Shown: in pieces, positions 17,556 to 25,346 of the stretch
Layout: every line of letters begins with the position of its first letter
How positions within the stretch are numbered: position 1 is the first letter of the stretch
Origin: Myxococcales bacterium
GTDB lineage: Bacteria; Myxococcota_A; Polyangia; Polyangiales; Polyangiaceae
Length of the DNA: 64,000 nt
Assembly (NCBI GenBank): GCA_016712525.1
Contig: JADJQX010000007.1
Span: 186,001-250,000, forward strand
Reading direction: 5' to 3'
Notes under the pieces: generated by a model
What the model was told of the DNA's origin: nothing
Database searches by the model: none
The model's input: the letters and a program-made list of their open reading frames with translations, nothing else
Program-made: the position numbers and the translations under genes

Positions 17556-18532
17556 CTCCGCACCCGCGGGTCGAGCGCCCCGTGGATGGCCTGCGCGGCC
17601 GACTGCGCGAGCACGAAGAGGGTGCCCGTGAGGACGATGGCCGCCTCGAGCACGGGGAGGTCTCGGGCAGAGTACGACTCGAGGATGAGCGAGCCGAGCC
17701 CCGGCCGCTCGAAGAGGCGCTCGAGCACCACGGCGCCGCCGAGCAGCGCGCCGAGCTGCGTGCCCACGACCGTCGCGATGGGGCCGACCGAAGCCGGGAG
17801 CGCGTGCAGCACCCACACGCGGAAAAACGACGCGCCCTTTGCGCGTGCGACGAGGAGAAATTGCGCCCTCTCGTGCTCGGCGAGCGCCGCCCGCGCGATC
17901 CGCCCGACGTGCGCGAAGAGGGGCACGGCGAGCAGCCCCGACGCGAAGAGGAGCCCCGAGAGCCCCGCCTCGGGATCGCCAGGGAGCGGCAGGACACGAA
18001 GCCTCGCCGCGAGCACGAACGTCGCGAGAGGCGCGAGCGCGAGCAGCGGCGTCGCGGCGCAGGCGTCGAGGAAACGCTCGAGGACGCGGCGCCTTCGACC
18101 GAGCCACGGGCCCGCCGCCAGCACCGCGGCCGCCGTGCCGAACAGGGCACCGAGGAGCACGGCGGTCGTCGCGAGCTCCGCGGTCGGGACGAGCGCCTGC
18201 GCGAGGCGCGATACGACCTTGGTCCCCGGTCGTCGGAGCGAGTCGCCGAGGTCGAGCGTGACGAGGCGCTTCAGGAAGAGGGCGTACTGGACGACGAGCG
18301 GCCGGTCGAGGAAGAGCCTCTCGCGGAGCGCGACGCGTTCGTCCTCGCCCGAGAGCTCGCCCAGGACGAGCGCCGCGGGATCCCCGGGCAGGAGCCTGAG
18401 CGAGAAGAACACGGCCGACGCGAGCGCGAGCACCACCGCGAGCTGCGACGCGATCGAAGAGCCGAAGGCGGCGAGACGCGCGACGCTGCCTGCCCCGGCG
18501 GGCCGTTGGGCTTTGCGCTCGAGACTAGCCAC
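17552..18532 (-). CDS. oligopeptide-type ABC transporter permease (DppB-like)
   Basis: A 326-aa inner-membrane permease of the DppB/OppB family. The N-terminal helix is followed by RLLPGDPAALVLGE, typical of this subfamily. The EAA-like segment LLVARAKGASFFRVWVLHAL lies in the second half, and LFERPGLGSLILESYSARD near the end corresponds to the DppB motif around FxxPGLG. It starts with GTG 8 bases inside the upstream lipoprotein gene and overlaps the downstream permease gene by 4 bases, so three genes are translationally linked. Confidence 0.87.
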   Translation of the reverse strand: MASLERKAQRPAGAGSVARLAAFGSSIASQLAVVLALASAVFFSLRLLPGDPAALVLGELSGEDERVALRERLFLDRPLVVQYALFLKRLVTLDLGDSLRRPGTKVVSRLAQALVPTAELATTAVLLGALFGTAAAVLAAGPWLGRRRRVLERFLDACAATPLLALAPLATFVLAARLRVLPLPGDPEAGLSGLLFASGLLAVPLFAHVGRIARAALAEHERAQFLLVARAKGASFFRVWVLHALPASVGPIATVVGTQLGALLGGAVVLERLFERPGLGSLILESYSARDLPVLEAAIVLTGTLFVLAQSAAQAIHGALDPRVRR

Positions 18533-19238
18533 CGCCGGACGCGTCGGTCGGGCCCGAGTCCACGACGCCCCCGTCGTTCGGCGAGCCATCCGTGGCCGCG
18601 TCCTTGGCGGTCGCGTCCTTCACGCCGGCGTCCGTGGGTTGGAAGGCCGAGGCGTCGATCGCGGGGCCCTGCGACTGGCACACGGCCGCGTCGGGCTGCG
18701 TGGCGAGCGGAGGAAGAGCCACGGGCTCGAGGGCGCCCGCATCGTTTCGAACGAGACCCACATAGACGCACACGCGCTTCGTCTGGTCGTCGTCGAGGAT
18801 GACCCCTTCGATCGTGCTGCTCGAGGTGGCGACGCCCGGGCGCACGATGCCGCGGCAAAGGTAGCCCTCGTCCGACCGGCAGTCTTGGTCGGTCGCGCAG
18901 GTCTTCATGCAGAAGGAGCGCGCCGAGCGGGAGATCCCACGGTCGACGAAGCCGCAGCCCGGCACCGACGAGCCGAAGACCACGCACGCGGCCTCGTCGG
19001 GGCAGCCGTTGCCATTGCAGTTGAAGACCGTGCAGTACCCTCGGCCGTCGTCGCCCTGGGACTTGTCGCAGAGGCGGTCGCCGCGGGCGGAGCAGTCGGT
19101 CGAGAGGTTGCAGCGGTCGCCGATGCTGGGCTGGCACGCGAGGCCGAAGATGCCCGCGACGAGGCACGCCGCGAAGGCCAAGACCCCGCGGGACGGTCGT
19201 GTGCCGTTCGGGAAGAGACGTCGGTGGGTCAAGCTCAC
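18525..19238 (-). CDS. Cys-rich lipoprotein of unknown function
   Basis: A 237-aa predicted lipoprotein. The GTG start giving VSLTHRRLFPNG has GAGG just upstream and produces a signal ending in the lipobox GLAC. The mature part has many Cys residues (CNLSTDCSARGDRLC, CTVFNCNGNGC, CMKTCATDQDC) in the spacing of the small disulfide-rich repeats common in myxobacterial surface proteins. An Asp/Ala-rich tail (KDATAKDAATDG) follows. Its stop overlaps the start of the DppB-like gene by 8 bases, an unusual partnership. It could be a surface anchor or sensor linked to the permeases. Confidence 0.75.
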   Translation of the reverse strand: MSLTHRRLFPNGTRPSRGVLAFAACLVAGIFGLACQPSIGDRCNLSTDCSARGDRLCDKSQGDDGRGYCTVFNCNGNGCPDEAACVVFGSSVPGCGFVDRGISRSARSFCMKTCATDQDCRSDEGYLCRGIVRPGVATSSSTIEGVILDDDQTKRVCVYVGLVRNDAGALEPVALPPLATQPDAAVCQSQGPAIDASAFQPTDAGVKDATAKDAATDGSPNDGGVVDSGPTDASGGG

Positions 19239-19518
19239 GATCCTCAAGCAGAAGGTCTCCAGGCGGGCGGACCCTAGCCAAAAACCCGCCCGAGCGGGAC
19301 AAGTTCTCGCGGCGAGCCGAAAAGGCCTGCGTCTTGGCATTGCCGAATTCCCCGGCCTGCTCTACACAGCGGGCGCATTCCGTGCTTTCGCCCGAGCCCG
19401 GCCGCCCACAAGGCACCGGCGGGCGGCGCCCCGCTCCCGGGGCTGTCCGAAAAAACGAGAGCTTCCGCTACGTTTCGCCCGCGAGGGGCGGCCACGCCGG
19501 CATCCCAAGGACACCACC

Positions 19519-19824
19519 ATGGCGACCTACATCACCTCCGACTGCATCAACTGCGGCGCCTGCGAGCCCGAGTGCCCGAACGAGGCCATCAGCGAGGGCG
19601 ACGAGATCTACGTCATCGACCCCGAGCTCTGCACCGAGTGCGTCGGCTTCTACGACCACGAGGCCTGCCAGGCCGTGTGCCCGGTCGAGTGCTGCCTCCC
19701 GGATCCGAAGCACACCGAGGAAGAGAAGCTCCTCCTCGACCGCGCGCTCCGCCTCCACCCGGACGACGAAGAGCTCAAGAAGCGCGCCGGCGCCGACAAC
19801 TTCCCGTCGCGCTTCCGCAAGTAA
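19519..19824 (+). CDS. 2[4Fe-4S] ferredoxin (YfhL/Alvin type)
   Basis: A 101-aa small electron carrier. The first cluster motif is CINCGACEPECP. The second is CTECVGFYDHEACQAVCP, with the long insert between the second and third Cys that marks the YfhL/Alvin-type ferredoxins, plus an extra Cys pair in VECCLP. The C-terminal Glu/Lys/Arg-rich helix (EEEKLLLDRALRLHPD) is also usual. Two clusters of low potential are expected. It is followed directly by a lipoprotein gene (1-base gap); its redox partner is unknown. Confidence 0.93.
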   Translation: MATYITSDCINCGACEPECPNEAISEGDEIYVIDPELCTECVGFYDHEACQAVCPVECCLPDPKHTEEEKLLLDRALRLHPDDEELKKRAGADNFPSRFRK

Positions 19825-19825
19825 C

Positions 19826-20695
19826 GTGGCCCTCGGCGCGCCGCCCGCGGTGTCCGTCCGTCGTCACGCTCGCGGCCTCGCGACGCGTGGCTTCGTGGCG
19901 ATCGCGGCGTGCGCGCTCGTCGGTTGTGGCGGCGGCGCCCCGCTCCTCCACCCGGCTCGCACCCTCCCTTCGGGCGAGGTGCGGGTCGCGGGCGGCCTCT
20001 CGGGAAACTTCGTGCCCGGAGGGCTCGCCTCGGACCTGCGCGCCGCGCGAGAGCAAGCCGCGACGTCTCCTCAGGCCGTCCCCGGTGGCCCCGGAGAGAA
20101 CCCGGCGTACGCCCGCGGCGCGCTCGTGGCCGCCGCGATGGCGCCCGGGATCGCGCCCTTCGTCGGCGCGCGTGTCGGTCTCGGGAGCGCCTTCGAGGGC
20201 GGCCTCGCCTACACGGGGCGCGCCGTGCGGGTCGACGTTCGCAAGTCGTTCGACACGAAAGACACGTCGCTCTCGATCGGCATCGGCGGGAGCGCCGCCC
20301 TCTACGGACGCGACGGCGGTCAGAACGAGCTCCCGGGCTTGGACCTCGGCGCGCTCAAGGGCTACGGCGCCGACGTGCCGCTGCTCGTCGGATGGCAGAG
20401 CCAGGGTGGCCTCTACCGTGTATGGGGCGGGGCCCGCGGTGGCTTCGAGCGGGACAGCGTCGGGCGGCTCTCGAGCGAGCCTCGCGATCCCGTGCCCGGG
20501 GCGCCCCTCACCCTCGACGCGACGCGCTTCTACGCGGGGGGCGTCTTCGGTCTCGCGACGGGCCTCCGCCACGTGCACGTCGCCCTCGAGCTCCAGGTCG
20601 CGTACCAGACCGCGAGCGGCACCTTCAACGGGTCCAGCGTCTCGGTGAGCGGTCTGTCGGTGTCTCCGGCGACGGCCCTCCTGTGGACGTTCTGA
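19826..20695 (+). CDS. lipoprotein, hypothetical
   Basis: A 289-aa protein beginning one base after the ferredoxin stop with GTG. A second GTG 24 bases on gives [14 protein letters not shown] and an equally good signal. The lipobox is ALVGC. The mature part contains Gly-rich alternating strands ([40 protein letters not shown]), which suggest a beta-barrel or beta-sandwich. No family is recognised. The close spacing suggests cotranscription with the ferredoxin gene, though no functional link is evident. Confidence 0.7.
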   Translation: MALGAPPAVSVRRHARGLATRGFVAIAACALVGCGGGAPLLHPARTLPSGEVRVAGGLSGNFVPGGLASDLRAAREQAATSPQAVPGGPGENPAYARGALVAAAMAPGIAPFVGARVGLGSAFEGGLAYTGRAVRVDVRKSFDTKDTSLSIGIGGSAALYGRDGGQNELPGLDLGALKGYGADVPLLVGWQSQGGLYRVWGGARGGFERDSVGRLSSEPRDPVPGAPLTLDATRFYAGGVFGLATGLRHVHVALELQVAYQTASGTFNGSSVSVSGLSVSPATALLWTF

Positions 20696-20849
20696 GACCT
20701 CGTTTTTCCGAAAATGGTCAATTGTTACTTTGGCTTGTGCGCGGCTTCGTCGGGCGCGCCGTCGAGCCCCTCGCGTCTTAAACGCGTCACCGAGCCGTCC
20801 TGCTGGCGCGCGTGGTGCGGGATTCCGTAGTCTCGGGCACGGAGGCAAG

Positions 20850-22610
20850 ATGGGCTTCGATCTCAAGATCACGGGTGGCTTCGTCGTGGACGGGACGGGC
20901 GCGCCGAAGGTACGCGCGAACGTGGGCGTGAAAGACGGGCGCATCGTCGAGGTGGGCGCGTGCGACGGCCCCGCGACCGAGACGTTCGACGCCGAGGGCT
21001 GCATCGTCACGCCCGGGTTCACCGACATCCACACGCACTACGACGGTCAGGTTTCGTGGGACGCCGACATGGCGCCGTCGAGCCTCCACGGCGTCACCAC
21101 GGCGGTGATCGGGAGCTGCGGCGTGGGCTTCGCCCCCGTACGAAAGGCCGACCGCGAGCGGCTCGTCGCGCTCATGGAAGGTGTCGAGGACATCCCCGGC
21201 TCCGCGCTCTCCGAGGGCATCCGCTGGGACTGGGAGTCGTTCGAGGACTACATGGACGCCATCGACCGTGTGCCGCGCGCGCTCGACGTGGTGGCGCAGG
21301 TCCCGCACGACGCGCTCCGCGTGTACGTGATGGGCGAGCGCGCGTTCGCGGGGAGCGCCGCGACGCCGGAGGACCTCGCCACCATGAAGGGCCTCGTGCG
21401 CTCGGCGCTGCTCGCGGGAGCCGGGGGCTTCTCGACGGGCCGCTCCGACAACCACAGATCGCGCACCGGCGAGGACACGCCCGCGGCCGAGGCCTCCGCC
21501 GAGGAGCTCTCGGCGCTCGCGAGCGCGTTCGAGGGGATCCCGCATGGTGTGTTGCAGGCCGTGTCCGACTTCGACATGGAGCGTGGCCGGGAGCGCTTCG
21601 ACGCCGAGTTCGACGTGCTCGCCAAGATGGCCCGCGCCTCGGGTGGGCACCGCATGTCGATCTCGCTCATGGAGCGCGACCTCGACAACACCCAGTGGCG
21701 TCGCATCCTCGAGAAGGTCGAGGCCGAGAACCGCGCCGGCGTACCCATGCGCGTCCAAGTCGGAGCGCGCGGCATCGGCGTCTTGCTCGGCCTCGAGGCC
21801 ACGTTCCACCCGTTCATCGGCTTCCCGAGCTACAAGGCCATCTCGCAGCTCCCGCTCGCCGAGCGCGTCGCGAAGATGAAAGACCCCGCGTTCAAGGCGC
21901 GCATCCTCACCGAGAAGAGCGAGAAAATCGCGGGCGACGGGAGCTCGGTGCCCCCGATGGCCGACAGGTTCCTCGCGAACATCGATTTCATCGCGATGCG
22001 CATGTTCCGCCTCGGCGAGAAGCCGAACTACGAGCCTCCCAAGGAAGACTCGATCTTCGCCGAGTCGATGCGCACCGGGAAGCCCGTGCTCGAGCTCATC
22101 TTCGACGCGCTCCTCGAGAACGACGGCAAGGAGCTCCTGTACTTCCCCGTGTTCAACTACGCCGGCTTCAACCTCGACGCCGTCGGCGAGATGCTCGCGC
22201 ACCCCCTCGCGCTCCCCGGCCTCTCGGACGGTGGCGCCCACGTCGGCACGGTGTGCGACGCGAGCTTCCCCACGTACATGCTCATGCACTGGGCTCGCGA
22301 CCGAAAACGAGGGAATTTCTCGCTCGAGCACGTCGTGAAGATGCTCACGCACGACACGAGCCGGTTCATCGGCCTCCACGATCGCGGCACGATCGCCGTG
22401 GGGCAGCGCGCCGATCTGAACGTCATCGACTACGACAACCTCGCGCTCCTGCGTCCGCGCCTCGTCGCCGACCTGCCGGCGGGGGGCAAGCGACTCCTGC
22501 AAGATGCACGCGGTTACCGGGCCACGTTCGTCCTCGGCCAAAAGACCCTCGAGGACGGCGTGCTCACGGGGAAGCGTCCGGGGCGCCTCGCACGCATCGG
22601 CCAGGGCTGA
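20850..22610 (+). CDS. amidohydrolase family 3 protein (N-acyl-D-amino-acid deacylase-like)
   Basis: A 586-aa cytoplasmic metal-dependent hydrolase. Family features: the N-terminal beta sandwich ([20 protein letters not shown]), the metal-binding DIHTHYDGQ at about 60-68, [13 protein letters not shown], and [20 protein letters not shown] in the C-terminal half, as in D-aminoacylases. These enzymes remove acyl groups from N-acyl-D-amino acids. The start ATG is preceded by a strong GGAGG six bases upstream. It stands alone, convergent with the double-VOC gene across a hairpin. It contains one TGCAAGATGCA word. Confidence 0.88.
   Translation: MGFDLKITGGFVVDGTGAPKVRANVGVKDGRIVEVGACDGPATETFDAEGCIVTPGFTDIHTHYDGQVSWDADMAPSSLHGVTTAVIGSCGVGFAPVRKADRERLVALMEGVEDIPGSALSEGIRWDWESFEDYMDAIDRVPRALDVVAQVPHDALRVYVMGERAFAGSAATPEDLATMKGLVRSALLAGAGGFSTGRSDNHRSRTGEDTPAAEASAEELSALASAFEGIPHGVLQAVSDFDMERGRERFDAEFDVLAKMARASGGHRMSISLMERDLDNTQWRRILEKVEAENRAGVPMRVQVGARGIGVLLGLEATFHPFIGFPSYKAISQLPLAERVAKMKDPAFKARILTEKSEKIAGDGSSVPPMADRFLANIDFIAMRMFRLGEKPNYEPPKEDSIFAESMRTGKPVLELIFDALLENDGKELLYFPVFNYAGFNLDAVGEMLAHPLALPGLSDGGAHVGTVCDASFPTYMLMHWARDRKRGNFSLEHVVKMLTHDTSRFIGLHDRGTIAVGQRADLNVIDYDNLALLRPRLVADLPAGGKRLLQDARGYRATFVLGQKTLEDGVLTGKRPGRLARIGQG
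22498..22508. repeat. interspersed word TGCAAGATGCA (copy 2)
   Basis: Inside the amidohydrolase gene near its 3' end, spanning codons for LLQDA. Identical 11-mer to copy 1 and to the reverse complement of copy 3. Confidence 0.85.
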
Positions 22611-22629
22611 CGTCGACCTTCACGCAAGC

Positions 22630-22662
22630 GCGCCCGCGATCCCGAAAGGGGTCCGCGGGCGC
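22630..22662. terminator. strong hairpin between convergent genes
   Basis: Perfect 9-bp stem (22630-22638 with 22654-22662), then one bulged base, five more pairs and a GAAA tetraloop at 22644-22647. It lies 20 bases after the amidohydrolase stop and 26 bases before the end of the convergent VOC gene. No T-tract follows on either strand. Confidence 0.65.
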
Positions 22663-22687
22663 CGCTGCGTTCGTGTTCGTGGGGCTC

Positions 22688-23437
22688 TTACGCGCGCGCT
22701 TCGAAGATGCCGAGCGTCGCCCCGGCAGGATCTTGAATCACCGCGAAGGCGCCCATTCCCGGGACCGGAATCTCGGGCATGAGCACCTTGCCTCCGAGGC
22801 TCGCGACGCGTGCGTTCGTGTCGGCGAGCTTCGCGACGGCGACGAACGTCATCCAGTGCGGAGGCACGCCGGGCGGCGCGGGCATGGCCGACGCGACCAT
22901 CTCGGCGCCCTTCGAGAACGTGACGACCTCGGAGCCTTCGCCGAACGACGCTGCCGTCCACCCGAAGAGCTTCGCGTAGAACGCCTTGGCGGCGCCGACG
23001 TCGCTCGTCGAGAGCTGCTCCCAGCAGAACTCGCCGTTGCCAGGCATCGGGGACGAGCCACCGTTCGCCTCTCCTTGCGCCTTCCAGAGCGCGAAGAACG
23101 CCCCCGCGGGATCCGTGAGCACCGCGAAGCGCCCCATGCCCGGGATGTCCTTCGGGGGCATGACCACCGCGCCGCCGGCCTCGGTCGCGACCACGCAGCT
23201 CTTGTCGACGTCCTCGACGAGCACGTAGCTCATCCAGTTCGAGGGCACGCCTGCGGCCTCTTTGGGCATGGGCATGAGTCCGCCGACCTGCTTCTCGCCG
23301 ACCTGGGCCATCGTGTAGACGAAGTCGCCCATCGGCACCTCGGTGAGCTTCCACCCGAAGAGCCCCTTGTAGAACGCGAGGCTCTTCGCGATGTCGGTGC
23401 TCGAACACTCTCTCCAGACGACCTTGCCTTCGTTCAT
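22688..23437 (-). CDS. protein with two VOC (glyoxalase-like) domains
   Basis: A 249-aa protein made of two similar VOC modules: residues 1-120 (WRECSSTDIAKSLAFYKGLF ... GMGRFAVLTDPAGAFFALW) and 130-249 (WEQLSTSDVGAAKAFYAKLF ... GMGAFAVIQDPAGATLGIF). This tandem form matches proteins annotated as glyoxalase-like or antibiotic-resistance-type hydroxylase homologues; no enzyme activity is implied. The ATG has GAGGGG seven bases upstream. Upstream lies a 12-bp perfect palindrome that could be an operator. Confidence 0.87.
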   Translation of the reverse strand: MNEGKVVWRECSSTDIAKSLAFYKGLFGWKLTEVPMGDFVYTMAQVGEKQVGGLMPMPKEAAGVPSNWMSYVLVEDVDKSCVVATEAGGAVVMPPKDIPGMGRFAVLTDPAGAFFALWKAQGEANGGSSPMPGNGEFCWEQLSTSDVGAAKAFYAKLFGWTAASFGEGSEVVTFSKGAEMVASAMPAPPGVPPHWMTFVAVAKLADTNARVASLGGKVLMPEIPVPGMGAFAVIQDPAGATLGIFEARA

Positions 23438-23508
23438 CGTCGTTCCCCTCGTGTCGGGCGCGGCGTGCGTGCCGCGCGCTTCGCGGGTACGGTACCGCGA
23501 GCCGATGT

Positions 23509-23520
23509 ATGCATATGCAT
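23509..23520. promoter_or_regulatory. 12-bp perfect palindrome ATGCATATGCAT
   Basis: Located 72 bases upstream of the double-VOC gene in an AT-richer patch that is unusual for this G+C-rich DNA. Possible operator or promoter element for that gene; no known regulator site is recognised. Confidence 0.3.
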
Positions 23521-23616
23521 GAATTTTGTGAGGCTCCCAAAGCTCTTGAATTCGTTGACGAATTAGGGAGTCGTGGGGCGCCTGCGCCGTCGCGCCGTCG
23601 CTCGTCCTCTCACCAC

Positions 23617-23680
23617 GATGACGTTCGTCTTGCAGCGGTTCTCGCCGAGGCCCGTCACGTGCGCGGCCGGCTGAGCCTGC
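23617..23680 (-). pseudogene. relic of the 3' end of a polyferredoxin gene
   Basis: Bases 23617-23680 align without gaps to 25383-25447, the 3' end of the intact polyferredoxin gene, sharing the opening GATGACGTTCGTCTT and CGTCACGT. On the minus strand the relic reads QPAAHVTGLGENRCKTNVIV against QPAVYVTSVGETRSKTNVIL, with 13 of 21 residues identical over the aligned stretch. No Fe-S motifs remain beside it. This is a degenerate fragment of a former paralogue or of a partial duplication. Confidence 0.75.
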
Positions 23681-23797
23681 GCCCGGCGACCGCGTCGCGA
23701 CACGATTCCATGCCGTCGCACTCGCCGAAGCTCGTCACGTGCGCGAGCGCTGAGCCTGCGCGGCGACCGCGTCGCGACACGATTCCAGGCCGTCGCA
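23641..23797. repeat. two-copy tandem repeat, 80 and 77 bp
   Basis: Copy 1 is 23641-23720 and copy 2 is 23721-23797. They are nearly identical (both begin CTCGCCGA, both contain GTCACGTGCGCG, TGAGCCTGCG and CGCGTCGCGACACGATTCCA, and both end GCCGTCGCA). The first half of the unit derives from the polyferredoxin 3' end. Confidence 0.88.
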
Positions 23798-23822
23798 CGG
23801 GTGCGGCCCGAGCTACCTCCCC

Positions 23823-23862
23823 ACGCCCCCACGCCCCCACGCCCCCACGCCCCCACGCCCCC
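23823..23862. repeat. 8-bp satellite (ACGCCCCC)5
   Basis: Five perfect tandem copies of ACGCCCCC with no spacers. It is non-coding and C-rich on the plus strand; a slippage product or structured DNA are possible. Confidence 0.92.
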
Positions 23863-24009
23863 GTGTCGACGGGGCGTCGGTGCACTGTGAACGCGCGATT
23901 CCTCCCGCTCGCGGAGTGGCGCGACCCGATCGTCGAAGTGTTCCAAACGAACCACTAAAGGGCGCCTCGTGCGCCATGGCTCCCTCCACATCACCCAGGC
24001 GCGTTTCTT

Positions 24010-24020
24010 GATCAGTGATC
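24010..24020. promoter_or_regulatory. inverted repeat GATCA-G-TGATC
   Basis: An 11-bp inverted repeat about 130 bases upstream of the PAP2 start, within an AT-richer stretch. Possible operator; weak evidence. Confidence 0.25.
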
Positions 24021-24149
24021 TGCTGGTTCAACCAGTGGAGGCGAAATGTCGAAGGGTCGAAGGTTACGCGCGGGATGCCTCTCGAGACGAGGTGCGACCG
24101 AAGAAGGCCTCGCTATGCCGCCCCGAGCTCGTCGGGAAGCGCGGTCACC

Positions 24150-25301
24150 ATGTTGACGGACTTCCTCCAGGCCTTGGCCATGGGCGGCATAGTCGGGGTC
24201 TACGCCCTGATCCGACACTTTGCGGCCCGGTCGCGTGTGGCCGTCGCCCCGGGGGAGCTCTCGGCAGGCTCGGCCCAGAAACTTCGGACAGGTCACATCG
24301 GCGCCCTGGCCTTCCAGGACTGGCTCGTGGCGGGCTACGTGGTGGCTCTCTGGACACTCGTGGCGCTCGGCGACGGACCGAGGCGCGCACGTGCGCTCGC
24401 TTGGCTCACGCTCGACGCCGCGTGTTTCTTCGTGCTGCTCTTCCTGGCGCGGTGGCGGTCCACACCGAAGCCCGCGGCGAACGTGGCGTACCGGCTCGCC
24501 CTGCCGGGCGCCATCATGACGACGTTCGCGCAGCTCCATCTCATCCTACCCAGCGCTCGTGGCGTGTCGTTCGACGCGGAGATCTACGCCATCGACAAGC
24601 GGGTCTTCGGCTTCGAGCCCGCCGAGGCGTGGGATCGGTACGTGTGCCCGGCTACGACCGAGTGGTTTGCCTTCTTCTACTATCTCTACTTTGGAATCTT
24701 GCTCGTCCACGTCGTGCCCATGGCCGTCTTCGAGCGACGCATGAACGTCATGCGTGAGTTCTCGTGGGGCATCTTCTTCGTGTTCTGCGTGGGTCAGCTC
24801 GTCTATGTCGCGGTGCCCGGATTCGGTCCGTATCGACTCCTATCGACGAAGTTCGAGCACGGCCTCGAGGGGCCGACGTTTTGGCCCCTCGTCGCCGACA
24901 CGGTGGCGTCGTTCGACGGTGCTCACCGGACCGACATCTTTCCGAGCTTGCACACGGCCGTCCCCACGTTTTTCACGCTCTTCTCGTTTCGCCACAGGGA
25001 CAAGGTTCCCTTCCGCTACACGTGGCCCATCCTGGCCTTCGTCACGGGAAACATCATTTTGGCGACGATGTTCCTAAGGTGGCATTACCTGTTGGACGTC
25101 ATCATGGGGCTCGTCCTGGCGACGACGGCCTTCGTCACCTCTGGCATCCTGCCGAGATGGGAAGACGCCGAGCGAGAGAGGCTCGGGCACGCGCCCATTT
25201 GGCGTCCACTCTTCGGCGCCGATCCACGTTGCAGTCGCCGCGCGCTCCTCGTCGCCCCCGCGCCGGCGAGTCCTTGCGACCTCGACGGACCGGCAAACTG
25301 A
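24150..25301 (+). CDS. PAP2-superfamily membrane enzyme, Aur1/inositol-phosphoceramide-synthase-like
   Basis: A 383-aa integral membrane protein with about six or more hydrophobic helices. It carries a PAP2 active site: FPSLHTAVP (about 266-274) replaces the usual PSGH, and RWHYLLDVIMG (about 309-319) supplies the late His and Asp. The F-P-S-L-H plus H-Y-x-x-D form is that of Aur1-type enzymes, which transfer a phospho head group onto ceramide or diacylglycerol. Since myxobacteria can make sphingolipids, a role in phospho-ceramide synthesis is plausible but inferred. The ATG giving MLTDFLQALAMGG is preferred over an upstream one. It is convergent with the polyferredoxin gene across a hairpin. 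Confidence 0.8.
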   Translation: MLTDFLQALAMGGIVGVYALIRHFAARSRVAVAPGELSAGSAQKLRTGHIGALAFQDWLVAGYVVALWTLVALGDGPRRARALAWLTLDAACFFVLLFLARWRSTPKPAANVAYRLALPGAIMTTFAQLHLILPSARGVSFDAEIYAIDKRVFGFEPAEAWDRYVCPATTEWFAFFYYLYFGILLVHVVPMAVFERRMNVMREFSWGIFFVFCVGQLVYVAVPGFGPYRLLSTKFEHGLEGPTFWPLVADTVASFDGAHRTDIFPSLHTAVPTFFTLFSFRHRDKVPFRYTWPILAFVTGNIILATMFLRWHYLLDVIMGLVLATTAFVTSGILPRWEDAERERLGHAPIWRPLFGADPRCSRRALLVAPAPASPCDLDGPAN

Positions 25302-25337
25302 GGGCTTCGCGTGCGAAGGACGCGCACGGCGAAGCCC
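25302..25337. terminator. strong hairpin between convergent genes
   Basis: Begins one base after the PAP2 stop. Stem of 9 bp (GGGCTTCGC with GCGAAGCCC), one bulged G, then 5 bp (GTGCG with CGCAC) and a 7-base loop. It ends 9 bases before the end of the convergent polyferredoxin gene, so it could serve both. No T-tract. Confidence 0.7.
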
Positions 25338-25346
25338 GGAGTGACG

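Larger units (their letters stand above)
23438..24149. other. 712-bp gene-free region with decayed repeats
   Basis: No open frame here has convincing coding character. The region holds, in order: an AT-richer segment with a perfect palindrome (23500-23570), a relic of the 3' end of the polyferredoxin gene (23617-23680), a two-copy tandem duplication (23641-23797), an 8-bp satellite (23823-23862), and the upstream region of the PAP2 gene with an 11-bp inverted repeat (24010-24020). The low coding density and decay contrast with the rest of the window. Confidence 0.75.

Noticed and set aside
23500..23570. AT-richer segment as a replication origin
   Set aside because: No DnaA-box cluster, no dnaA/gyr/parAB neighbours, and too short.
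23641..23862. Possible CRISPR or phage attachment array
   Set aside because: Only two long tandem copies without spacers, plus a simple 8-bp satellite; no cas or integrase gene.
23563..23994. A 143-codon minus-strand frame across the relic
   Set aside because: It contains the relic peptide but otherwise reads repeats and satellite; composition is not that of a gene here.
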